64,000 bases of DNA from Plasmodium malariae (lineage: Eukaryota; Apicomplexa; Aconoidasida; Haemosporida; Plasmodiidae), in assembly GCF_900090045.1 (NCBI RefSeq), contig NC_041787.1, positions 1,260,001 through 1,324,000 on the forward strand, given 5' to 3'. Both the position numbers and the translations under genes were made by a program. Shown piece after piece: positions 41,656-51,140 of the stretch; positions within the stretch are counted from its first letter, which is position 1; every line of letters starts with the position of its first letter. The notes beneath the pieces were generated by a model. The model did not search any database and had not been told where the DNA came from. It saw nothing but the letters and a program-made list of their open reading frames with translations.

Positions 41656-44502
41656 TCAGTGTTCCTGTTCCTCTTCCTCTTCCTCATTTTCATTTTCATT
41701 TTCATTTTCATGTTCATTTGCATGCTCTTTTATTTTTATTTTATTTTTTTTTTTTTTTCGTTGATTTTTCCCCAAATGATGATCGTAATTTAAATTGCTG
41801 CCTTGGAAAGAAAGACGATGTCTATTTGTTAAGGGCATTTCACCAGTTTTAAAATAGCAAATAAATTTTTTTAATAAACTTGCCAATATCCACTGATCGA
41901 GCTGATCAAAGAAAGAAATCAAAATGTGGATATAAATATAGGTATGGTGTAAAATAGTCTGTAATACTTCTTCAGTTATTTTAAATGTTGAACATATTAA
42001 GGATATATTGTTTCCTTTCAAATACAGAAATAACAATATAGACAAATATAATTTATTGTATTTTTTCTGAACAAGGTCATCAGTGAAAAATATATTTTTT
42101 TTTCTGTTAAAGGACATATTTTGATTTTTTAAATTTAACATATTTATTATATCGCTATCAAATTTTAAAATTTGAAAAATGATATGTTTGGTATAATTAT
42201 CTACAAATATTATGGAAAGCAAATTTTTTAAAAATGGTAAATAATAAGTAAATGATGCAATATTCAAATTGTAAGATGAACAAATATAACATAAATGAAA
42301 ACTATTATTATAAAGATAAATTTTGTCATAATATTTTATTTCATTTAATAATTCTACTCCAAAAGATATTGTGAAATTACTTATACATAAAGACTTACAA
42401 AAATTCGTAACTCGAATTTTCTTATTTTCTATTTCTATACACTTATATTTTATTAACTTGTTAACCACATAATGAATATCTTTTTTCTTTCGCTCATAAA
42501 ATATTAATTCATTTTCTGTGAATTGTTCTAAATTGATATCCCCAAATTCGTCATTAAAAGTTCTTTCATCTTTCTCCTCTTTGAGTTGAACAGACGAACG
42601 AATACTACCCTTCGATGCACTCTTTTTATCCACCCCTACATAATTAGAGCAATTAGCTGCACTGTTAGCGGCACTAGTAATGGCAACATTGATCACTCCG
42701 TTTCTACCCGTGATACCCCCCTCTCCTTGTTCTGGCTCCCCACTTTTGACTATCTCGATAAAATATAAAGAAAACGAAAACACAGATACAATATCATGAA
42801 AAGACATTGGATCATTCAACAAGCAGATAAACTCAATTATGTACTTTTCCAACTGATCGAATGAACTACTACCATTCATGGTGCTTTTTATATGAATAAA
42901 ATTTTTTTTAAACATATCTAATATATTTTTCTCTTGCTTCTTTTCAACAAAAAGAAAAGAATCTCCCTTATTTAATCTGGCTGCTCGACCTATCATTTGT
43001 TTATACTGAGTGACTGTTAAAAAGTTATCAGCAATAAAAGGAGAAGAAATTAAAACTCTGTCTACTCGTAAATTTAGTCCAACAGATAAAGTAGATGTAC
43101 ATGTTAATAAAAACAATGTTTTTTCTTTATATGCTAATTCGAGTAGCTTTTTTATAGAATTACTAATATCGCTATAGTAATAACATATACCATTATGTAT
43201 ATAATAGTTCATTTTATCATATGTGTACTTATCAATGTGATATATCTTATCGTTTAGTTCTCTTCTTTTTATTTTAATCTCTTCTGGGATATTAATGTCA
43301 TGGTAGGGAAAGCAGCTTAAAAAAAAATTATTTATGATATTAATGTAATACTCGCAATTTTTTTTAGTTGAACAGAATATTAATGTGTTTAGCTTATCTA
43401 TGCGGCTGTATAGGGCAAAGCAAAGCAGGGAACGAACCAAGTTGTTGTTTGTGGACAGACTTCTTCCTTTCAAAAAATTCGAAATGCTATTTTGTATGTT
43501 CGTACTACGTTCACAGCTGCTACCACTTCCAGAGATATCCCCATTCCTTCTGTTACCACCATCCTCGTCGTCTACTTTCCCAAAATCGTATACACTGCAC
43601 GAGTAGGAAAAGGAACCAACCTCTTTTTCCTTTTTGTAAACATCCCCATTGCATATGTAATGCTCCTTTATTTCTTGTGGTCGATAAGACGAAACGTATA
43701 TTCTGGCGTTCATCCATTCCCTTAATTTGGACAAATTATCTAATGTACCACTCATAGAAATAATTTTTATTGTGGGTCTTTTTTTATTTAAGTATAAAAT
43801 TTTAGAAATAATGTTCTCTATATATATACCTCTCCCTCTTTCACTTATAAGATGAAATTCGTCAATTATTACAATGAAACTATGACAACAGTTCTTATCT
43901 TTGTGCACGTTTTTATTCACTGTACTAGAGTATTCTTCCCTTATGTTGTCATTACACCTTGTACATACTAATTTTTTCTTATTTAAATAACTATTTAATT
44001 TCTCATATGTACATAAAATTATATCTGTATTAGTGAATTCGGTACCTATCTTAATATCTGTACCAATACATATTTTTTTAAAATATGCTATTTTTTCATT
44101 TATTAAAGAATTTAAAGGAAACAAAAAAAAAATTTTTTCCGTTTTTTCAATTTGTTCAAAAGCGAAAATTTCTGCTACTAAAGTTTTTCCACCTGAGGTC
44201 GGCGCGACGAATAGAAAGTTTTCCCCTTTTTCCCATTGTACTTCTTTTAACTTAATTAAGCATTCATGCTGCCAGGGGTAGAGCTCATTTATGTTTTCCT
44301 TTTTGTAGTTGTCCAAAATTTGTTTTTTTAAATAATATTTGTTTAAACTGTAGTCTGCTGTGGGGTTTGTGTAATTTATGGGAGTATTAGCATGCCTTAT
44401 GGGAGTGTTCGCTGCACTTGTTGGCGGCTTCAAGTCATCTTTTGAAGAATTTCTTTTTGGGTCCAATAAATGCTCAAGTTGTGTTATCCAGTTTACGTTC
44501 AT
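41656..44502 (-). CDS. HELQ/POLQ-type superfamily 2 DNA helicase
   Basis: A 948-residue single-exon Ski2-like helicase. Motifs in order: Q-type P-W-Q near 76-78, Walker A APTSGGKT (100-107), Walker B D-E-F-H (214-217) followed by ISERGRG, motif III S-G-T (251-253), S-S-Y-R-P (271-275), motif IV LIFCSTKKNCE, motif V TSTLSVGLNLRV (470-481) and motif VI QMIGRAAR (502-509). The sequence GICYYYSDISNSIKKLLELA and the R-P after motif III are typical of HELQ and the helicase half of DNA polymerase theta. These unwind DNA or displace proteins in repair of forks and breaks. The helical C-terminal part continues to about residue 880 and ends in a Lys-rich then E-N/E-rich tail. No polymerase domain follows. 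Poorly conserved Ser/Gly inserts lie near 310-350 and 600-650. Confidence 0.85.
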   Translation of the reverse strand: MNVNWITQLEHLLDPKRNSSKDDLKPPTSAANTPIRHANTPINYTNPTADYSLNKYYLKKQILDNYKKENINELYPWQHECLIKLKEVQWEKGENFLFVAPTSGGKTLVAEIFAFEQIEKTEKIFFLFPLNSLINEKIAYFKKICIGTDIKIGTEFTNTDIILCTYEKLNSYLNKKKLVCTRCNDNIREEYSSTVNKNVHKDKNCCHSFIVIIDEFHLISERGRGIYIENIISKILYLNKKRPTIKIISMSGTLDNLSKLREWMNARIYVSSYRPQEIKEHYICNGDVYKKEKEVGSFSYSCSVYDFGKVDDEDGGNRRNGDISGSGSSCERSTNIQNSISNFLKGRSLSTNNNLVRSLLCFALYSRIDKLNTLIFCSTKKNCEYYINIINNFFLSCFPYHDINIPEEIKIKRRELNDKIYHIDKYTYDKMNYYIHNGICYYYSDISNSIKKLLELAYKEKTLFLLTCTSTLSVGLNLRVDRVLISSPFIADNFLTVTQYKQMIGRAARLNKGDSFLFVEKKQEKNILDMFKKNFIHIKSTMNGSSSFDQLEKYIIEFICLLNDPMSFHDIVSVFSFSLYFIEIVKSGEPEQGEGGITGRNGVINVAITSAANSAANCSNYVGVDKKSASKGSIRSSVQLKEEKDERTFNDEFGDINLEQFTENELIFYERKKKDIHYVVNKLIKYKCIEIENKKIRVTNFCKSLCISNFTISFGVELLNEIKYYDKIYLYNNSFHLCYICSSYNLNIASFTYYLPFLKNLLSIIFVDNYTKHIIFQILKFDSDIINMLNLKNQNMSFNRKKNIFFTDDLVQKKYNKLYLSILLFLYLKGNNISLICSTFKITEEVLQTILHHTYIYIHILISFFDQLDQWILASLLKKFICYFKTGEMPLTNRHRLSFQGSNLNYDHHLGKNQRKKKKNKIKIKEHANEHENENENENEEEEEEQEH

Positions 44503-46372
44503 TTAGGGTATCCCTGTAAATACGTTTATACCCCTACACACACGTGCTTACACTTGTGCCCATGCGCTCGTACATGTACTTGTACGCACGCGTGTAGCAT
44601 ACGTACGAATATAGCATACGTACGAATATATGCACACATACACATATACGCATAAATGATCGTGTACATATGGGCACATACTAGCTCTTTTTCTTATGCG
44701 CATGTGCATACTGCGATATATCCTTCCGCTCAATGCGTGTGTGACAAAACTCGGTTTAAGTTACACTGACAATGCAAAAACTCACATGAGGATAAAAAAG
44801 GAGTTCGTTTATGCACAATGGATGTGTATAATATTAATTAGCTGCTCGTAAAAGATTTTTCATTCTTCTATTTTTTTTTCATTAAAGTTATTTTTAAGTT
44901 CTCGAGGCGCGGACGAGAAGGGTCAATATATATATTTTTTTTATTACCTTATTACGTTATTGCATTATTGCATTATTCATTATTACAGTTTTGCATATTC
45001 ATTATTACAGTTTTGCATATTCATTATTACAGTTTTGCATATTCATTATTACATTTTTGCATATTCATTATTACAGTTTTGCATATTCATTATTACATTT
45101 TTGCATATTCATTATTACAGTTTTGCATATTCATTATTACATTTTTGCATATTCATTATTACAGTTTTGCATATTCATTATTACAGTTTTCATTATTTTA
45201 TTATTTCATCCCTTTTTTACTCTTTTTTATTGCTTTGTTATTTTATTTTTTTTTTTTTTGGTTTTTCCTTTTTCGGGTGTACTTCGTTATTGCTCCTTTT
45301 CCACTTCACATCAGTTGAATACTGCAAAAATATTGCAGGTATGTATGTGTGCATTTTATGCTTCGACAAATTAGAAACGGTAAGTACCAAGATGCAAACA
45401 AGAAGGAGCAAATCAATAAGTTTAAGTGCAAAACAAAAAAAAAAAAAAAAAAAAAATTTCACAACTTTCAAAATCAGTCATAATGTTCCTGAACAAGACA
45501 TAATTTTTTTTCTTTTTTTGCCTGACAAGTAATAATTTTTTTTTTAGCTAACCATTTTATTATTATTTTTTTTAAATAGAAAAAAATAAAATGAAGTGTC
45601 ATTATGTAACCATGGAAGGAGAACAAAACGAAAATGCGAGCGACAAAGGTTATACTTGAAAGAAAAAGAAAGAAAAAAAGAAATACACATCTTAAGTACT
45701 AATTGCAGTTTTTCTTCTTATTCGCCGCTATACACGTACATAAATGTATATAAATGTATACAAATGTACATAAAGATACATATATATACATATATATATA
45801 CCCATATGTATATATGTGTATTTGGGTACGTTTTCTTCCGTTTTCTTTCCTTTTCCTCCGCATGTTGCTTCATCCGCTCTGTTTCTTATTAACGAAGCTT
45901 ACCAGAGCTTGACCTAATAGTGGGAGCCTTCCTTTTGTTAAAAGCACCCCTTGCCGTTCAAAATGCAAAGCATAAGTTTTGAATTACAAAGGGGAGGGAG
46001 AAAGAATTAAGAAAATACCACGAAATAGTTATGAAAGTAGAACATAAAAAGGACGAAAAAACTACATAAAAATTATGAAAAAATTACTAAAAAAGAGCAA
46101 AGAACAGGAAATTAAAAAAAAATAATAATAAGCCTGGATGTGCACAGTACTACTGTGTTATATGTCAGGGTGCGGGCAGCATATGTACGTGTGTATCTGC
46201 ATTTGCTTATGCACCTCCCTCTGCTCCCTGTATCCCCTACACCACTTAAACAGCATATATATATATATATATATATTTATATTAACAAATGCATGTTCGA
46301 CAAGTAGTTATAAACAGTTTTCTTTTCCTTTTCATCCCCTGCGGCTTGTACAAACAAACATTTGTTACAGAA
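44503..46372. other. Divergent intergenic region with a 22-bp array
   Basis: Between the helicase (-) and the six-exon gene (+). Besides the minisatellite it contains a short stretch at 45340-45380 with splice-like borders (TTGCAG ... GGTAAGTA) and a C-x2-C translation, and a possible upstream exon at 45592-45650 (see findings). Either could belong to the downstream gene's leader. Confidence 0.5.
44975..45190. repeat. 22-bp tandem minisatellite
   Basis: Ten copies of GTTTTGCATATTCATTATTACA, with T for G at the first base in some copies. Confidence 0.9.
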
Positions 46373-47116
46373 ATGCAAAGCTTCTTTGATGAAATAGAAA
46401 ATATAGCTAACGAAGATATTGTGAATGATGATTTTACAAATATAGAAACCAAGTTGAACAAAAAATGCGCTCAGATAATTGAAAAGAAGAAAAATAGTAC
46501 GACCTTACCGATACAATCAAAAATTATTCTTTTCCTAGAAGAAATAGATTTCATTAATCATACATTAAATGTGTATGAAGAGGAGAAAGAAAGAGAAAAA
46601 GAAAGAGAACTTAGGAGAAGAGTAGAAAGAGAAGAAGATCATGAAGATGAAGACAAGGAAAAAATAAACAAAAAAAAGAGGAGGGGAAAAAACGAATCTA
46701 ACGAACAGTTAGGGAAGGAGGTTTCCAAAGACTTGGATGATATTTTAAAAGACGTAATTTATTTGGAGTTGGGTCTTAAGGAGTCTGAAAATACGAACAA
46801 TGTAATGGATGAAAAATAGAAGAGGCTTGAGAAGAGTACTAAATGTACTATGTAATACATGTTTGCTTATATGTATGTAATATAAGCATACCACTATGAA
46901 TGCAACATTGTACTTGTGTGCTTATTCCCGTACTGAGTGTATTATGTTTGTTCTTCTGCACTGGCACGATCGTACGATGCTGATGGATACGACTTATCAC
47001 TTTTTATACACCTTTTCAGACAAAAAAAATATTGCTCGAAATTAGTGAAATATTAGATAAAATAGAGAGCAAGGATTTTGTGCTAACAACCAAGAAGTCC
47101 TTAGACATAAGAATAG

Positions 47117-47149
<33 letters not shown>

Positions 47150-48634
47150 AATGAACGAATGAGCCCAAGTGCATTATTTTAACTATTTCTATTCGTACAT
47201 ATGCGTTCACAACTTATTGATGCAGTGAAAATATTCTTTAATATTGTCAAAGTGGTATGTAGGCATCTAATATGCATTTTGCTTACATTTTCGCATACAT
47301 TTGTGTTGCATTTTTTCCCATTCTTTTTACCCCTTTTTTCATAGTTTTTACCTTTTTTTTTTGTATTTTTTTTCTCATCTTTCCCCTGTATAGGATGATT
47401 TTCGGAAAAACGAAATAAGTGAAACCTACTTTTCAAAAAAAATAAACGAAATATACCAGGATACACTGGTAAGAAGTATGCACACGCCATTCTGTTCATT
47501 CGATGTTTGGAATGTGACGATTATAACGCGTACAATGTAGTACAAAACCAATGTAGGCTGTCTTCAAGCAATTTTTTTATTCACTATATATTTATTATTA
47601 ATTTATTATTTGTTCGTTATTTGTTTATTATTTGTTCGTTATTTGTTCGTTATTTGTATATTATTTGTATATTATTTGTTTATTATTTGTTCGTTATTTG
47701 TATATTATTTGTTCGTTATTTGTTCGTTATTTGTTCGTTATTTGTTTATTATTTGTTTATTATTTGTTCGTTATTTGTTTATTATTTGTTTATTATTTTT
47801 TTTTTTTTCTAGGCGCAGTTAAATTCTGAGCAAGAGGACGGAGCAAAGAGGGCAAATGAGAGTATCAGCGAAGAAACAAAAAATAATTTTGTTGATGAAA
47901 TTCCACATAGCAATTTAATTGTGTCTTCATCGGTAAATGATGATACTAATGAAGGCTCTAAGGGTAGTGGACCTTACCCCACATATGGATATAACGGAGC
48001 AGGAGAAGGGCGAGCAATAAGTACGCGCAGACGTTCCCATATATACATAACACGCATGTGTGTTACGCTCATACGTGCATACATACATATACAAACATAT
48101 GCATACATATATTTACATATATACAAGTACCTACGTACTTACGTACTTACGAATTTATGGGTGCACCCTTGGTCGGGGTTCATCTGCATGGACACACGCA
48201 AAAAAGTTATAAATGAAAAAATGTACATTATATATTCTTGCTTTGTTCCTGTTATGTGCAGGCAATAAAAATACAGGAAAAAAAGCGAACACGAGAAAAA
48301 ATAAGAATCAGCAAAAAATAGAATCGTCAAATTTTTTTCATAAAAAAAAGGTACATAAATGGAATTCGCATAAATGGATTGTGCAAAGTATTTAGTGTAG
48401 TTCGTGTGAAGTTATTGGACGTTCTGCATTTACATGTTCATGTGAATTTGTATATGTGCACGCGTATGTACGTGCGTATGTACGTGCGTATGTACGTGCG
48501 TGTATGTATAATACATATTCACAAATGTACGTGTGTGTGGTTCCCCTTCTTGTGTACAGCTGAAGTTAGTAGAGAGGTGGCAGAAAGTAGCGGAAGAAAC
48601 GAAGCTAAGGAGTGATTACGATTCAAGTAGCTAA
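46373..48634 (+). CDS. Six-exon gene, possible TFIIS N-terminal-like (TND) fold
   Basis: Exons: 46373-46801, 47020-47115, 47394-47468, 47813-48020, 48262-48350, 48560-48634 (323 residues). All five junctions are in phase, with GT donors (GTAATG, GTAAAT, GTAAGA, GTACGC, GTACAT) and pyrimidine-rich AG acceptors. I do not recognise the protein for certain. Residues ~146-200 (LLEISEILDKIESKDFVL, then KKSLDIRIDDFRKNEIS, then SKKINEIYQDTL) resemble the helical TFIIS N-terminal domain / integrase-binding domain family, in which L-x2-L helices precede an I-x-x-(L/F)-R-K turn and an A/S-K-x-(I/L) helix. The last exon has LKLVERWQKV, also reminiscent of that family. A charged coiled coil (E/K/R) spans ~70-115. 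A start 85 codons further upstream in the same frame is less likely, because it would read 84 bases of T-rich leader that ends in a splice-like CAG. Confidence 0.7.
47600..47808. repeat. 10-bp minisatellite in intron 3 of the six-exon gene
   Basis: Around twenty copies of TTATTTGTTCG/TTATTTGTTTA in mixed order, filling the intron 47469-47812 up to its poly-T acceptor. Confidence 0.85.
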
Positions 48635-49850
48635 ATTAATATATCAGTTAAAATAAAATATAATTTGGATGTTTTTATAATATGGTTTAGTTCCAAGTTT
48701 GTGATGCATGCGCATTGTTTTTTAAGCCCTCTGTGTTTTTATTTCTCATTCCACGCGAGTATGTTTGCATGGGTATACATGTGTACGTGTATATACGTGT
48801 GTGTGTGTACATGTAAGCCTTTTAAAAACAAGAGAGCCCTGTATATGCACATTTCACTCCAAGTGATAAGCATACATATATGTTTGCATGTTCCTTCACT
48901 ACGAGGAAAAAAAGAACGAAAAAGTATGAGGTAATTGTTGCTGAAATATATGGTGTGCATTTTTACGAGTTCATTTTTTTTTTTTTTTTATAATATCTAT
49001 TTGTTCTTATTTATGTAGACTTTTTCACCTTTTTGTTTTAAGTTATTTAAATTTTATTTTATATATATTTTATTTTATATATATTTTATATTATATATTA
49101 TATATATTTTATTTTATTTAGATATTTTTATATTTATCATTATTCTTATTTTTTTTTTTCTCCCCCCCCGTTTTTCCCATGTGTTCCCTAAATTTTGCTA
49201 TTTAAAAATATTTTAACTTATTGTGTAGCGTTGTGATTGATATTACATCGTCTATACTTTTCATTTTTCATAATATTTTATCTGATAGTAATACTCCTTA
49301 TGATATTACTTATAACTGTATTTTATCCTTTAATGTACTTTTTATTATACGTCGTTTTATTATACGTCGTTTTATTATACGTCGTTTTATTATACGTCGT
49401 TTTATTATACGTCGTTTTATTACACTTCCTTTTATTGTACTTCCTTTTATTATACTTCCTTTTATTGTACTTCCTTTTATTATACTTCTTTTTTTTTTAT
49501 TTCTCTTTATTATTCTTTCTTTTTTTCTTTTTTTTTTCTTTACTGTTGATTAATTACGAAGCATATACCTTTATCTTCGTTTACTGTACAACGAAGGATG
49601 CCGCGTTAATATTATTTTTTTTATTTTTTTTTTTTTTAAAGAATTTAAAAAAAAATTATATTGCCATTTTAAGCAATCAATTATTGTTGTAATTATTTCT
49701 CTTAAGAGGGAAATAATATATTTTCAATATTTGGGACTGGTTGAACAACGCCTTCTCTCTTTATGTGCATTTTACTTGCCTTCTAATTTTTTCATCATAC
49801 ATTTACATTTGTACTCACTAATTATATATGGATAAAAGAAGTTCTCTAAG
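48635..49850. other. Intergenic, repeats
   Basis: Between the six-exon gene and the crotonase-like gene. It contains a TATATATTTTATTTTA array at 49058-49115, a 15-bp array, and poly-T runs. No gene seen. Confidence 0.7.
49340..49495. repeat. 15-bp tandem minisatellite
   Basis: Five copies of GTCGTTTTATTATAC followed by five of CTTCCTTTTATTRTAC-like units, so two variants of one 15-bp period lie side by side. Confidence 0.85.
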
Positions 49851-51140
49851 ATGATCTGGCGAAGAAACTTTTTTCTGAACATGTCAGGTAATAAAAGAAT
49901 GCATAGTTGTGATATAGGGGGTAAACTGAGATATTTTTATAATAATTTGAAGAGATACAAAGGCATTTCGAGCGAAGCGGGGTTTCATAGTACTAGGATT
50001 GACGGGAAAGTTGAAGGGGGGAAGAACTCACAGCGTATGTACTTTAGAAATCATAATTTTATTGATTTCTTTCGAGATGAAACTAGAAATATAGGTATAA
50101 TAACGTTTAAAGATATAAACGATAAGAAAAATATTTTTCACTCTTTTTTAGAGGAGCTGAAAAATGTTATTGAACATATTAATAATGTAATAACAAATGA
50201 AGAGAATAACACATTTTACATTAACACCTTTAAAAAGAAAGAAGATGGTCTTAATAATTATAACGACAATGATAATTGTAATGGTAGTGAGGATAACTAT
50301 TTGATGAGAAATATAAGGAATAGAATTCCTTACTATGATAACAAGTTGAAGGTCTTAATTTTTAACAGCACTACCTGTGACGCATTTAGGGAAACAGAGA
50401 GAAGCCCCACTTTTTTAAGCTCGTTAGGATATAATTCCTACCTAAAGGGGGATGAAGAAAACAATATAAATATAGCAAACTCCTTTAGGTACCTATGTAA
50501 TGCTATTCAACATTTACCATTAATAACTGTGAGTAATATTAATGGACAGTGCCATAATTGCGGAATGGATATCATCCTTTCTACAGATTTTCGTATATCT
50601 AATAATACCAGCAGTTTTGGATTTGATAAAACTTATGCCGGGTTATACCCATATGGGGGTAGCGTGCAAAAATTGCTCCGACATATTCCTTTGAATTATT
50701 CAAAATATTTATTATTAACAAGTCAGGTAATTAATGCATATGATGCATTAAAAATTAATTTAATTGATATATGTATAAATAAAAATGAAGATTTCTTCAT
50801 AAACAATTCAAATATTTTTTTTGAAGAGAAATTAAATAATACACAAAAATTTGCCATCATCAAGGATAACATATTAAAACATTTCAACAATATATTTAAT
50901 TATGATTTATTTCAAACGAAAAAAAATGATGATAGTTTTGTATTTACCCTTTTTTTTGCTTTCCAATTTTTATTTATACCAACGCATATTTTACAAAACA
51001 TCAAGTTAAGTATTAATGAAGGGATTCAACTAAATGATATCAACTCTTATTTGGATTGTGATAAAAACATTTTTGAAAAAAACATAAATTCGTCACAGCG
51101 CCTGGACATTTTAAATTATATAAAGAGGAAAAGCAAATGA
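49851..51140 (+). CDS. Divergent crotonase-fold (enoyl-CoA hydratase-like) protein
   Basis: A 429-residue single-exon protein. The crotonase core is clear at residues ~222-295: PLITVSNINGQ, then CGMDIILSTDFRIS, FGFDKTYAGLYPYGGSVQKL and LLLTSQVINAYDALKINLID. These follow the family order (substrate-binding N-G, A/S-D-x-R-I strand, G-L-x-P-x-G-G turn, L-L-L-T-G-x-x-x-x-A-x-x-A). However, the first catalytic Glu position is Asp240 in an N-C-G-M-D context, the second is Lys260, and the first oxyanion-hole motif (A-G-x-D) is not recognisable. The N-terminus MIWRRNFFLN is basic and amphipathic, suggesting mitochondrial import (inference). The protein is longer than enoyl-CoA hydratase (about 290 residues) through inserts at 30-70 and 120-160. 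Hydratase activity is doubtful. Confidence 0.72.
   Translation: MIWRRNFFLNMSGNKRMHSCDIGGKLRYFYNNLKRYKGISSEAGFHSTRIDGKVEGGKNSQRMYFRNHNFIDFFRDETRNIGIITFKDINDKKNIFHSFLEELKNVIEHINNVITNEENNTFYINTFKKKEDGLNNYNDNDNCNGSEDNYLMRNIRNRIPYYDNKLKVLIFNSTTCDAFRETERSPTFLSSLGYNSYLKGDEENNINIANSFRYLCNAIQHLPLITVSNINGQCHNCGMDIILSTDFRISNNTSSFGFDKTYAGLYPYGGSVQKLLRHIPLNYSKYLLLTSQVINAYDALKINLIDICINKNEDFFINNSNIFFEEKLNNTQKFAIIKDNILKHFNNIFNYDLFQTKKNDDSFVFTLFFAFQFLFIPTHILQNIKLSINEGIQLNDINSYLDCDKNIFEKNINSSQRLDILNYIKRKSK

Noticed and set aside
45340..45534. C-x2-C segment (VCILCFDKLET) followed by K-M-Q-T-R-R-S, compared with TFIIS/RPA12 zinc ribbons
   Set aside because: No second C-x2-C pair follows and its phase does not fit the downstream six-exon gene.
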